DNA of 12,892 nt from an uncultured Gammaproteobacteria bacterium (lineage in GTDB: Bacteria; Pseudomonadota; Gammaproteobacteria; Pseudomonadales; UBA5518): the NCBI GenBank assembly GCA_903921135.1, contig CAIXOY010000298.1, forward strand, positions 1 to 12,892. Reading direction: 5' to 3'. The notes beneath the pieces were generated by a model. The model worked only from the letters and a program-made list of their open reading frames with translations. It was not told the origin of the DNA and ran no database searches. Numbering within the stretch: the stretch's first letter is position 1; every line of letters starts with the position of its first letter. Positions 6,340-12,892 of the stretch are shown piece by piece. The position numbers were made by a program, and so were the translations under genes.

Positions 6340-7965
6340 TTGGGCAGCAGCAACCATTACGACGCCATCGTCATCGGCGCAGGGCACAACGGCCTCACCA
6401 CCGCCGCCTACCTGGCCAAATCAGGTCTGCGTACGGTGGTACTCGAGCGCAACCCCTACATCGGCGGGGCCACGGTCTCGCGGGAACTGCACCAGGGCTG
6501 GACCTACTCCAACTGTTCCTACGTGTGCAGCCTTCTGCGACCGGAAATCACACGGGATCTGGAACTCCCCCGCCACGGACTGCAGGTCATACCCTACGGC
6601 GGCGGCGTGACCTTCACGCGCGACGGCGATTACTTCGGCAACTACTCCGATCACGAGCGCCAGTACCGCGAGATGTGCCGCCACTCGCAGCGCGACGCGA
6701 ACGCCTACGAGCGCTTCTCTACCGACGTGATGAAGCAGACACGGCTCATCCGCCCCTTCCTGATGCGCACGCCCCCGGACCCCACATCGCTCGACCCCCG
6801 GCAGTTGCGCGAGCTTGCACGCTTCGGCAAGGCCTTCGCAGAGCTCGGCGAGGAAGGCTTTGCGGATGCGCTGCGATTCTGGACCGCGAGCATCGGCGAT
6901 TTCCTTGACGGCTATTTCGAAACAGATGTGCTGAAGACCCACATGGCGGGCTCGGCGATCATCGGTACCGCGCTCGGGGTGTACTCACCGGGCACCGCGT
7001 ATGTACTCCTGCACCACTACATGGGTGATGTGGACGGTTCCATCGGCGCATGGGGTTTCGCGCGTGGCGGCATGGGTGCTGTCTCGGGGGCGTTGCAGCG
7101 CTCGCTGCTCTCGTTCGGTGGCGAGGTGCGCGTCGACGCAGGCGTGGCACAGATCATCGTGAAGAACGGGGAGACGCAGGGCGTCGCTCTCGAGAACGGC
7201 GACGAGATACACGCACCCATGGTGATCTCCAGCCTCGACCCGCGCCGCACCTTCACGAAGATCATGGCGCCCTCGGACCTCCCTCCCTCGCTCCTCAAGG
7301 CGGCGCGCAATTTCAAGATCCGCGGCTCTTCCGGCAAGCTGAACATCGCACTGGACGGGCTGCCGCACTTCACAGGTCTGGATCCGCAAAGCCCGCTGAT
7401 GCGCGGCGATATGCACTGCATCGATTCGCTGGAGCGCATGGAGCGCGCCTACGACGACTGGAAAGCCGGGCGCTGGTCCCGCGACCCATACATCGACATG
7501 CTGATTCCCACGCAGGTCGACCCGACCATGGCGCCACCGGGCAAGCACATGATGACGGTGTTCGTGCAGTACTGCCCGCCCACGCTCGCCACGGGTGAGT
7601 GGACCGACGCCGATCGCGACGCCTTCGGCAAGACGGTGGTCGACCAGATCAGCCGCCACAGCCCGAACTTCAAGGACCTCATCCTCCACATGGAGGTGCG
7701 CACACCCCGCGAGATCGAGAACGAGGTGGGGCTGACCGAGGGAAACATCTTCATGGGTGAACTCACCTTCGACCAGTTGCTCTTCAACCGGCCTTTCCCG
7801 GGCTATGCGCAGTACCGCGGCCCGGTCAAAGGAATGTACATCTGCGGCTCGGGCAGCCACCCGGGCGGCGGCGTGATGGCGGCACCCGGCGCGAACTGCG
7901 CAAGGGAGATCCTGCGCGACCTTCGGCGTCCCGCACTGGTACCGGGGAGCTACAGCGATGACTGA
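6340..7965 (+). CDS. FAD-dependent oxidoreductase, COG1233/PYROXD2-like (copy 1)
   Basis: This 541-residue flavoprotein belongs to the phytoene desaturase-like/amine oxidase superfamily and most resembles the PYROXD2 branch. The N-terminal dinucleotide fold shows GAGHNG (13-18), the ribose-binding Glu at about 36 in VVLERN, and IGGAT. A GGMGAVSGAL stretch lies mid-protein, and the C-terminal FAD motif CGSGSHPGGGVMAAPGANC is near 502-520. No signal peptide or membrane segment is seen, so it is probably cytoplasmic. The TTG start is fixed by GGAGGA 7 nt upstream. The gene overlaps the next by 8 bp. PYROXD2-type enzymes are poorly characterised; the context (amine importer, folate methyltransferase-like protein) suggests oxidation of an amine, but carotenoid-like or other desaturation cannot be excluded. 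No other carotenoid gene is nearby. Confidence 0.9.
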   Translation: MGSSNHYDAIVIGAGHNGLTTAAYLAKSGLRTVVLERNPYIGGATVSRELHQGWTYSNCSYVCSLLRPEITRDLELPRHGLQVIPYGGGVTFTRDGDYFGNYSDHERQYREMCRHSQRDANAYERFSTDVMKQTRLIRPFLMRTPPDPTSLDPRQLRELARFGKAFAELGEEGFADALRFWTASIGDFLDGYFETDVLKTHMAGSAIIGTALGVYSPGTAYVLLHHYMGDVDGSIGAWGFARGGMGAVSGALQRSLLSFGGEVRVDAGVAQIIVKNGETQGVALENGDEIHAPMVISSLDPRRTFTKIMAPSDLPPSLLKAARNFKIRGSSGKLNIALDGLPHFTGLDPQSPLMRGDMHCIDSLERMERAYDDWKAGRWSRDPYIDMLIPTQVDPTMAPPGKHMMTVFVQYCPPTLATGEWTDADRDAFGKTVVDQISRHSPNFKDLILHMEVRTPREIENEVGLTEGNIFMGELTFDQLLFNRPFPGYAQYRGPVKGMYICGSGSHPGGGVMAAPGANCAREILRDLRRPALVPGSYSDD

Positions 7966-9526
7966 GCAACACGATGTCATCGTGATCGGGGCCGGGCACA
8001 ACGGTCTGGTGTGTGCGGCCACGCTTGCCAAGGCGGGACGCAAGGTGCTGGTACTCGAGCGCGCGGCACAGGCCGGTGGCGCGGCACGCACACGTGCCTT
8101 TGCGCCCGGCTTTTCCGTCTCCTCGGGAGCGCATTTGCTCACGCACTTCCCCGAGGAACTGATCAGCGAGCTGCAACTGCAGCGACACGGCCTGCGGCTC
8201 GCCGCCCGCGAGCTCGCGACGGTATCGCTGCAGGCCGACGGCAGGCACCTGATCACAGAGGGTCCTCACGCCTCGGGGCCGGGCCTGTCCGCGGAAGACG
8301 AGCAGGCTTTCGCCCGATTCCATGCCGACACCGCTGCCTACGCTGCGATCCTCGCCGGCGCCTTTGGCAGGCGCCCTCCCCGTCTGGTCGACAACGACTG
8401 GCACGACCGTTTCGGATTGCTGAAGCTCGGCTGGGGCATCCGAACCCTGGGGCGTGACCGCATGCGCGAGGTGCTGCGTATCGGGCTGATGAACATCCAT
8501 GACCTTGCCACCGAGTCCTTCACGGATGCGCGCCTGCAAAGTGCGGTCGCCTTCGACGCCATCCTCGGAACGGGCATGGGCCCGCGCGCGCCGAACACTG
8601 TCATGAGTTATCTCTACCGCCGTACGGCGGATGCTTTCGGTCGGCGCGGGCCTGCATTGCCTGCGGGCGGCATGGGTGCCTTCTCCGCGGCGCTCGCTGC
8701 CGCAGCCAGCGCGCGTGGTGTCGACATCCGGCTGAACGCGGGCGTCCGGACTATCCGCGTCGAGGATGGACAGGCGACGGGTGTCGTGCTCGACACCGGA
8801 GAAACGCTGTCGGCCGCGACAGTAGTCTCCAACGCCGACCCGCGCAGCACCCTGCAAGGACTCGTCGGTTACCGCGAGCTCGACGCCGGCGTGGTTAGAC
8901 GCGTCGAAGGCATCCGGATGCGCGGAATGGCGGCGAAGCTCCACCTCGCGCTCGATGCACTGCCTTCCTTCACGGGGCTCGATGCCGCCCGCATCGGCGA
9001 GCGCATGGTGCTCGGGTCGTCCCTGCACGGCATCGAGGAGGCGATGAATGCCTCCAAGTACCGCCAGTTCTCGCCGGAACCTGTGCTCGAGTTCTGTATC
9101 CCTACCGTTCACGATTCTTCACTCGCGCCGGCAGGCAAGCATGTACTGTCTGCGGTCGTGCAGTACGCGCCCGTGGATCTTGACGGTGGCTGGACGCCCA
9201 CCGCCAGAGCCGCTTTCGAGGCGGCCGTCATGGCGCGTCTGGAGAGCGTGGCACCCGGAATTTCCGCTCTCGTGAGCGCGAGCGAGCTGCTGGTTCCGCC
9301 AGACCTGGAACAGGAGTTCGGCATGCGCGGGGGCCACTGGCACCACGGCGAGATTTCCGTAGACCAGTTGCTGATGATGCGTCCCATCGTGCTGCACGCG
9401 CAGTACGCCATGCCGGTCGATGGGCTCTGGCTCTGCGGCGCAGGCGCCCACCCTGGCGGCGGCGTCATGGGGCTCGCCGGACACAACTGCGCGCGCGAGA
9501 TCCTGCGAGGGAGGAAAGGAGCATGA
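7958..9526 (+). CDS. FAD-dependent oxidoreductase, COG1233/PYROXD2-like (copy 2)
   Basis: This is a second 522-residue flavoprotein of the same family as its upstream neighbour, and the pair looks like an old tandem duplication. It has GAGHNG (11-16), Glu34 in VLVLERA, the AGGAARTR segment (39-46), a central PAGGMGAFSAAL stretch and the C-terminal FAD motif CGAGAHPGGGVMGLAGHNC (493-511). Both FAD ends are intact, so it is predicted active. The sequences between the shared motifs have diverged clearly, which suggests a heteromer or two successive steps rather than redundancy. The ATG lies inside the 3' end of the upstream gene (8-bp overlap) behind GGGGAG (7944-7949). Its stop overlaps the next ATG as ATGA. 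The substrate is unknown; an amine is inferred from context. Confidence 0.9.
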   Translation: MTEQHDVIVIGAGHNGLVCAATLAKAGRKVLVLERAAQAGGAARTRAFAPGFSVSSGAHLLTHFPEELISELQLQRHGLRLAARELATVSLQADGRHLITEGPHASGPGLSAEDEQAFARFHADTAAYAAILAGAFGRRPPRLVDNDWHDRFGLLKLGWGIRTLGRDRMREVLRIGLMNIHDLATESFTDARLQSAVAFDAILGTGMGPRAPNTVMSYLYRRTADAFGRRGPALPAGGMGAFSAALAAAASARGVDIRLNAGVRTIRVEDGQATGVVLDTGETLSAATVVSNADPRSTLQGLVGYRELDAGVVRRVEGIRMRGMAAKLHLALDALPSFTGLDAARIGERMVLGSSLHGIEEAMNASKYRQFSPEPVLEFCIPTVHDSSLAPAGKHVLSAVVQYAPVDLDGGWTPTARAAFEAAVMARLESVAPGISALVSASELLVPPDLEQEFGMRGGHWHHGEISVDQLLMMRPIVLHAQYAMPVDGLWLCGAGAHPGGGVMGLAGHNCAREILRGRKGA

Positions 9527-10728
9527 ACACCATCACCGCCCGCGCACCGCACGATGCCAGCGTCATGCTGGAAACGCCCTTTCACCCGCGTATCGCCGCC
9601 GCAAACGGGTTGCAGTCCTGGTACAACTGGAAGGGCTATGTCTCGGCGGAGCGACTCGATCAGATCGAGTTCGAGTACTTCGCCATCCGCAACGCCACGG
9701 CCGTTTTCGACATCTGCCCGATGACGAAGTACCGCATCGAGGGCCCAGACGCGGAGGCCTTCCTGAACCGCCTGTTCACGCGTGATGTGCGCAAGATCCG
9801 TACGCACCGCGTGGGCTACGGCGTGTGGTGTGACGACGCCGGTCAGGTTCAGGACGACGGCACGCTGTTCCATCTGGCCCCGGATGTCTGGCGGCTGTGT
9901 TCCCAGGAACGCTGTCTCGACTGGCTGCACTGGTCGGCGCTGGGTTTCGACGTACGCATCACGGATGAGACCGCTGCCGTCGCAGGGCTTGCGGTCCAGG
10001 GCCCGACATCCTGCGCCACGCTGCAGTCGATGGGCCTGCCGGGCATCGAAACGCTGAAGCCCTTCGAGCTGCGCAGCTACCCCTTCCATGACGGAGAGTT
10101 GATGGTCTCGCGCACCGGCTTCACCGGTGACCTGGGCTATGAGCTCTGGACCTCGGCCGCTCTGGCCCTGCCGCTCTGGGATGCGCTGTTTGCCGCGGGC
10201 GAGCAGCACCTGATACGCCCCATCGGCACGGCAGCGCTCAACATCGCCCGGATCGAGGCCGGCTTCATCATGGCCGGCGCCGATTTCGTACCGGCCGAGC
10301 AGTGCATCCGTCACGGGCGCAGCCGCTCACCCTTTGAGCTGGGACTGGACTGGCTGGTGGACTTCGGCAAGGGGCCCTTCACCGGGCGAAGGGCGCTGCT
10401 TGCAGAACGGGAGAAAGGCTCGCGATACCGCTTCGTACGGCTCGATGTCGACGGCAACAAACCCGCCAACAACTCCTTCATCTTCGGTGCCGGGCAGCGG
10501 AAGGTGGTGGGCACCGTCACCTCGGCGGTCTGGTGCCCTACGGCGAAAAGCAATGTGGCCCTGGCCTCACTCGACATGCCACATGGTCGGCCTGGCGATG
10601 AACTCTGGGCCGAGATCTACTACATGCGCGAGCTCAAATGGACCCGCGTCATGGCGCGGGCGAAGGTGCTTGAAGGGCCCGTGTTCGACCCGCCACGCCG
10701 GCGACAGACCCCGGCACCAAGGTTCTGA
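9523..10728 (+). CDS. GcvT/DmdA-like folate-dependent aminomethyltransferase family protein
   Basis: This 401-residue protein has the fold family of glycine cleavage T-protein, the folate domains of sarcosine/dimethylglycine dehydrogenases and DMSP demethylase. These proteins move a one-carbon unit from a methylated substrate to tetrahydrofolate. Supporting motifs are DICPMTKYRIEGPDAEAFLNR (63-83, compare the GcvT D-x-S-x-M start), GQVQDDGTLFHL (107-118) with the catalytic-type Asp pair at 111-112, TGFTGDLGYELW (198-209), RIEAGF (243-248) and VGTVTSAVWCPT (329-340). No gcvH or gcvP is nearby, so a role in glycine cleavage is unlikely. It overlaps the upstream oxidoreductase by 4 bp, with GAGGA at 9511-9515. 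Coupling to that enzyme suggests it accepts the one-carbon unit released by oxidative demethylation (inference). Confidence 0.87.
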   Translation: MNTITARAPHDASVMLETPFHPRIAAANGLQSWYNWKGYVSAERLDQIEFEYFAIRNATAVFDICPMTKYRIEGPDAEAFLNRLFTRDVRKIRTHRVGYGVWCDDAGQVQDDGTLFHLAPDVWRLCSQERCLDWLHWSALGFDVRITDETAAVAGLAVQGPTSCATLQSMGLPGIETLKPFELRSYPFHDGELMVSRTGFTGDLGYELWTSAALALPLWDALFAAGEQHLIRPIGTAALNIARIEAGFIMAGADFVPAEQCIRHGRSRSPFELGLDWLVDFGKGPFTGRRALLAEREKGSRYRFVRLDVDGNKPANNSFIFGAGQRKVVGTVTSAVWCPTAKSNVALASLDMPHGRPGDELWAEIYYMRELKWTRVMARAKVLEGPVFDPPRRRQTPAPRF

Positions 10729-10744
10729 GCGGCGTCTTCTTGCG

Positions 10745-11857
10745 TCAGCTCACATCCAGCGAAAACTTCAGGAAGTGCTGTTCACGCACGTAGCCCAGTT
10801 CCTTGTAGAGCCGCTGCGCGGGCAGATTGTCCACGGCCGTCTCAAGATCTATGCGTGCAGCACCCGTATCGGCGGCAAAACTGCGGGCCCGCTCCATAAG
10901 GGCTCTACCAACGCCTGCACGGCGCGCACTGCTGTCGATATACAGGTCGTAGAGGATCCAATAACGGCGCATCGCCACCGAGCATATCGCCGGATACAGC
11001 TGCGTGAAGCCCAGCAGCCGCCCGTCCGCGTCCTCTGCCACGAAGATCACCGAATCTCCGGATTCCAGCCGCTCGGAGAGGAAGTTGCGCGCGGCAGATG
11101 CATCAGGCGGGTTCCGATAGAACTGACGGTAGAGATCGAATAGCCGCGTAAGTTGCGGGAGATCGGCAGAGACGGCGGCACGCAAGGAGTGGCCCGCCGC
11201 CCCCTCCGCGGAGACGGCGCCCGGCAGGTGTTCCGGAAAATCGTAAGCCCAGGGAAAGACGCTGGCGAGGAAGGCCAGGCACTGCCCGCGCGCGGCCACA
11301 CGGTCGAAGCTTGCGCCCGCGAACAGGATCGATTGCCAGAATTCCTCGATCAGACCGGATACGGCGTGCGCTATGGCGCTGCTGCTCACACGCACACCGG
11401 GCCCGCCCTTGCGCACGATCGCATCACACAGCAACTGGATGCGCGCGTAATAGGTCTGGTCACGCTGGCCGCAGATAGCCTGGTAATCCTGTCGGGCGCC
11501 CGCTTCGGCGCTGAAGGCATACCAGACGGCAACCTTCCGCGGCTCAGTGATGACGGGTTCAAGCGAGGCAAGGAGTACCGCCTGCAACTGCGCCGCCGGC
11601 TCGGAGCCCGCGGCATCCACGGCGGCGTTCACCGTCAGCTCGAACTCCTCCGCGACGGTTTTCAGCGTCTCGAGAAGCAGCGCCTCCTTGGTGCTGAAAT
11701 AGAAATTCACGATGCCTGCGCTCAGCCCCGCAATACCGGCGATGTGTGCAAGCGTGAGGTTGCTGAAGCCCCTTTCCGCAATGGACGTCATCGTGGCATC
11801 GATCAGCGCACGCCGACGCTCCTGCTGGGGCTTCACGCCGTCCTTCGCCTGATTCAT
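10745..11857 (-). CDS. BetI/TetR-type regulator fused to a C-terminal GNAT acetyltransferase domain
   Basis: This 370-residue protein joins two domains that are usually separate. Residues 12-200 resemble BetI: RRRALIDATM, then a helix-turn-helix around 37-56 (IAGIAGLSAGIVNFYFSTKE) and an all-helical ligand/dimer domain containing AVWYAFSAEA and HAVSGLIEEFW. Residues 225-367 are a GNAT N-acetyltransferase with the acetyl-CoA motif RRAGVG (312-317) and the NLPAQRLYKELGY segment (344-356). The start is the ATG at 11855-11857 with CGGAG 8 nt upstream; a longer frame to 11980 would cross the promoter. It is divergent from the aldehyde dehydrogenase and convergent with the GcvT-like gene. It probably represses nearby genes. 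The GNAT part could acetylate the inducing amine or act as a ligand/acetyl-CoA sensor; which is unknown. Confidence 0.9.
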   Translation of the reverse strand: MNQAKDGVKPQQERRRALIDATMTSIAERGFSNLTLAHIAGIAGLSAGIVNFYFSTKEALLLETLKTVAEEFELTVNAAVDAAGSEPAAQLQAVLLASLEPVITEPRKVAVWYAFSAEAGARQDYQAICGQRDQTYYARIQLLCDAIVRKGGPGVRVSSSAIAHAVSGLIEEFWQSILFAGASFDRVAARGQCLAFLASVFPWAYDFPEHLPGAVSAEGAAGHSLRAAVSADLPQLTRLFDLYRQFYRNPPDASAARNFLSERLESGDSVIFVAEDADGRLLGFTQLYPAICSVAMRRYWILYDLYIDSSARRAGVGRALMERARSFAADTGAARIDLETAVDNLPAQRLYKELGYVREQHFLKFSLDVS

Positions 11858-11891
11858 GCTTGCCGCTCCGTATGCGTGGGTGAGCATGGTC

Positions 11892-11907
11892 GCGCCACCC
11901 GCGGCGC
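11892..11907. promoter_or_regulatory. Inverted repeat, candidate operator of the BetI-GNAT regulator
   Basis: GCGCC (11892-11896) and GGCGC (11903-11907) are perfect 5-bp arms around 6 nt. The site lies immediately downstream of the candidate -10 of the regulator gene, about where transcription would begin, a classic autorepression position. The arms are short and GC-rich, so chance occurrence is possible. Confidence 0.35.
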
Positions 11908-11935
11908 AATTTAACGCAGCTTGCGGCCTTGCCAA
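11908..11935 (-). promoter_or_regulatory. Candidate sigma70-type promoter for the regulator gene
   Basis: Read on the minus strand, TTGGCA (11930-11935) and TAAATT (11908-11913) are separated by 16 bp. The -35 matches consensus at 5 of 6 positions and the -10 at 4 of 6. It lies about 50 nt upstream of the regulator ATG, in the only AT-containing part of this gap. Confidence 0.4.
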
Positions 11936-11982
11936 ACAGTATTCTTCGCCGCTTGCCGCACACACCCCACGAGGAGCCACTC

Positions 11983-12892
11983 ATGAGCATCAGTCAAGCC
12001 GCCGCCTTCAGCGCCGCCGACTGGAAGCGCACTGCCACCGATACCCTGCGTGCCACCGATACGCGGCTTTTCATCGACGGTGAATTCCGCGACAGCCCGG
12101 AGGGCGGACGCTTCGCGTCAACGAACCCGACCACCCACGAGACCCTGGCCGAGGTCACCGCCGCCTCACCGGCAGATGTGGACCGTGCCGTGCAGGCTGC
12201 AAGGCGCTCCTTCCGCGCGGGCGTCTGGGCGGGGCGTGCACCGCGTGAACGCATGGCCGTGATGTACCGCTGGGCCGATCTGATCGACGCGAATGCCCCG
12301 GCCCTGTGTGTCCTCGAGACGCTCGACATGGGCAAGCCCATCCGCGACGTGGTGGCGGGCGATCTTCCCAGCGTGAGCGGCTTCATCCGCTTCTGTGCCG
12401 AGTGCATCGACAAGATCGATGGCCGTGTAACGAGCACAGACCCCTCGGCCCTGCACATGATCCTGCGTGAGCCGCTCGGCGTGGTTGGCGCCATCTCGCC
12501 CTGGAACTACCCGATGCTGATGGCGACGTGGAAGATCGCGCCTGCGCTTGCGGCGGGAAATTCCGTGATCCTGAAGCCCGCCGAACAGGCGCCGCTCAGC
12601 TGCCTGCGTCTCGCGCAGCTCTTCGTCGAGGCCGGAGGGCCCGCCGGCGTCCTGAACGTGCTGAACGGCATCGGCGAGGTGGCTGGCCGTGCGCTCGCTC
12701 TCCATCCCGATGTCGACAAGGTTAGCTTCACCGGCTCCACGCAGGTGGGCAAGTTGATGCTGGTCTACTCGGGCCAGTCGAACATGAAAAAAGTGGCGCT
12801 GGAGTGCGGCGGCAAATCCCCGCAGATCTTCCTCGAGGATCTGCCCGATCTCGATCGTGCGGTAGAGGCCGCGTACCGCGGTATATATGGCA
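11983..12892 (+). CDS. PuuC/BetB-like NAD(P)-dependent aldehyde dehydrogenase, N-terminal part (cut by the right edge)
   Basis: The first 303 residues of an aldehyde dehydrogenase of roughly 490-500 residues are visible. These enzymes oxidise an aldehyde to the acid with NAD(P). Seen are RLFIDGEF (28-35), LETLDMGKPIRD (111-122), SPWNYP with the oxyanion Asn175, KPAE with Lys198, the cofactor motif FTGSTQVGK (249-257) and LECGGKSP with the general-base Glu274. The catalytic Cys lies beyond the edge. The WKRTATDTL leader, the IDGEF start and the CIDKIDG segment resemble E. coli PuuC, the gamma-glutamyl-aminobutyraldehyde dehydrogenase of putrescine breakdown; betaine aldehyde dehydrogenases are close alternatives. 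GAGGAG (11971-11976) lies 6 nt before the ATG. Divergent placement next to the BetI-GNAT regulator suggests direct control by it. Confidence 0.92.
   Translation, partial: MSISQAAAFSAADWKRTATDTLRATDTRLFIDGEFRDSPEGGRFASTNPTTHETLAEVTAASPADVDRAVQAARRSFRAGVWAGRAPRERMAVMYRWADLIDANAPALCVLETLDMGKPIRDVVAGDLPSVSGFIRFCAECIDKIDGRVTSTDPSALHMILREPLGVVGAISPWNYPMLMATWKIAPALAAGNSVILKPAEQAPLSCLRLAQLFVEAGGPAGVLNVLNGIGEVAGRALALHPDVDKVSFTGSTQVGKLMLVYSGQSNMKKVALECGGKSPQIFLEDLPDLDRAVEAAYRGIYG

Larger units (their letters stand above)
11858..11959 (+). repeat. Three copies of GCTTGCSGC in the regulator/aldehyde dehydrogenase gap
   Basis: The 9-mer GCTTGCCGC occurs at 11858-11866 and 11951-11959, and the variant GCTTGCGGC at 11919-11927, all in the same orientation. 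The offsets are 61 and 32 bp, roughly whole numbers of helical turns. They could be half-sites for a regulator, or simply reflect GC-rich composition. Confidence 0.3.

Noticed and set aside
6985..10314. Long open frames on the minus strand (6985-8256, 7826-9112, 9109-10314) opposite the oxidoreductase and GcvT-like genes
   Set aside because: The plus-strand products have unmistakable FAD and GcvT motifs. The antisense products are His/Arg/Ala-rich, resemble no family, and are expected shadows in GC-rich DNA.
10729..10744. Possible bidirectional terminator between the convergent GcvT-like and regulator genes
   Set aside because: Only 16 bp separate the stops, and no stem-loop with a T or A run is visible.
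11153..11914. 253-residue plus-strand frame opposite the BetI-GNAT regulator
   Set aside because: It has no recognisable domain and its composition mirrors the antisense of a well-defined two-domain protein.
11858..11980. N-terminal extension of the regulator from an ATG at 11978-11980
   Set aside because: It would add 41 residues unlike any TetR protein and cover the promoter and the ribosome site of the divergent gene. The ATG at 11855-11857 has its own ribosome site.
1..12892. CRISPR arrays, tRNA or rRNA genes, IS ends, integrases or phage genes
   Set aside because: None seen on reading both strands. Coding density and composition look uniform, with no obvious recently acquired segment.

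Overview
The window is about 12.9 kb of GC-rich, densely coding DNA. Shine-Dalgarno sites are clear, operons are tightly packed, and GTG/TTG starts are frequent. The gene types (PotFGHI-like ABC importer, BetI-type regulator, PuuC-like aldehyde dehydrogenase, SLC13 carrier, saccharopine dehydrogenase-like protein) fit a free-living proteobacterium, probably gamma or beta. That is inference from gene content; no rRNA or marker gene is present. I saw no tRNA, IS element, phage gene or CRISPR array.

Left edge to about 2.2 kb: the 5' part of an SLC13/DASS anion carrier (minus strand, running off the left edge) is divergent from a saccharopine dehydrogenase/trans-acting enoyl reductase-like protein (plus). 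The 101-bp gap between them carries a perfect 7+2+7 palindrome. A 78-codon unrecognised small ORF (minus) with a good ribosome site converges on the 3' end of the second gene.

2.2-6.2 kb (minus strand): a complete polyamine-type ABC importer in the order potF-potG-potH-potI (binding protein, ATPase, two permeases). The two permease genes start at GTG codons within GTGA overlaps, so they look translationally coupled.

6.3-10.7 kb (plus strand, divergent from the importer): three overlapping genes for two COG1233/PYROXD2-like FAD oxidoreductases and a GcvT/DmdA-like tetrahydrofolate-dependent methyl- or aminomethyltransferase. The first starts at TTG behind a strong ribosome site.

10.7-12.9 kb: a regulator that fuses a BetI/TetR-type repressor to a GNAT acetyltransferase (minus) is divergent from a PuuC/BetB-like aldehyde dehydrogenase (plus, cut by the right edge).

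Working model (inference): the importer brings in a cationic amine, possibly N-methylated. The flavoenzymes oxidise it, the GcvT-like protein passes a released one-carbon unit to folate, and the aldehyde dehydrogenase oxidises an aldehyde product, under control of the fused regulator. Neither the substrate nor the chemistry can be read from the sequence. This combination is the best candidate here for an undescribed pathway.
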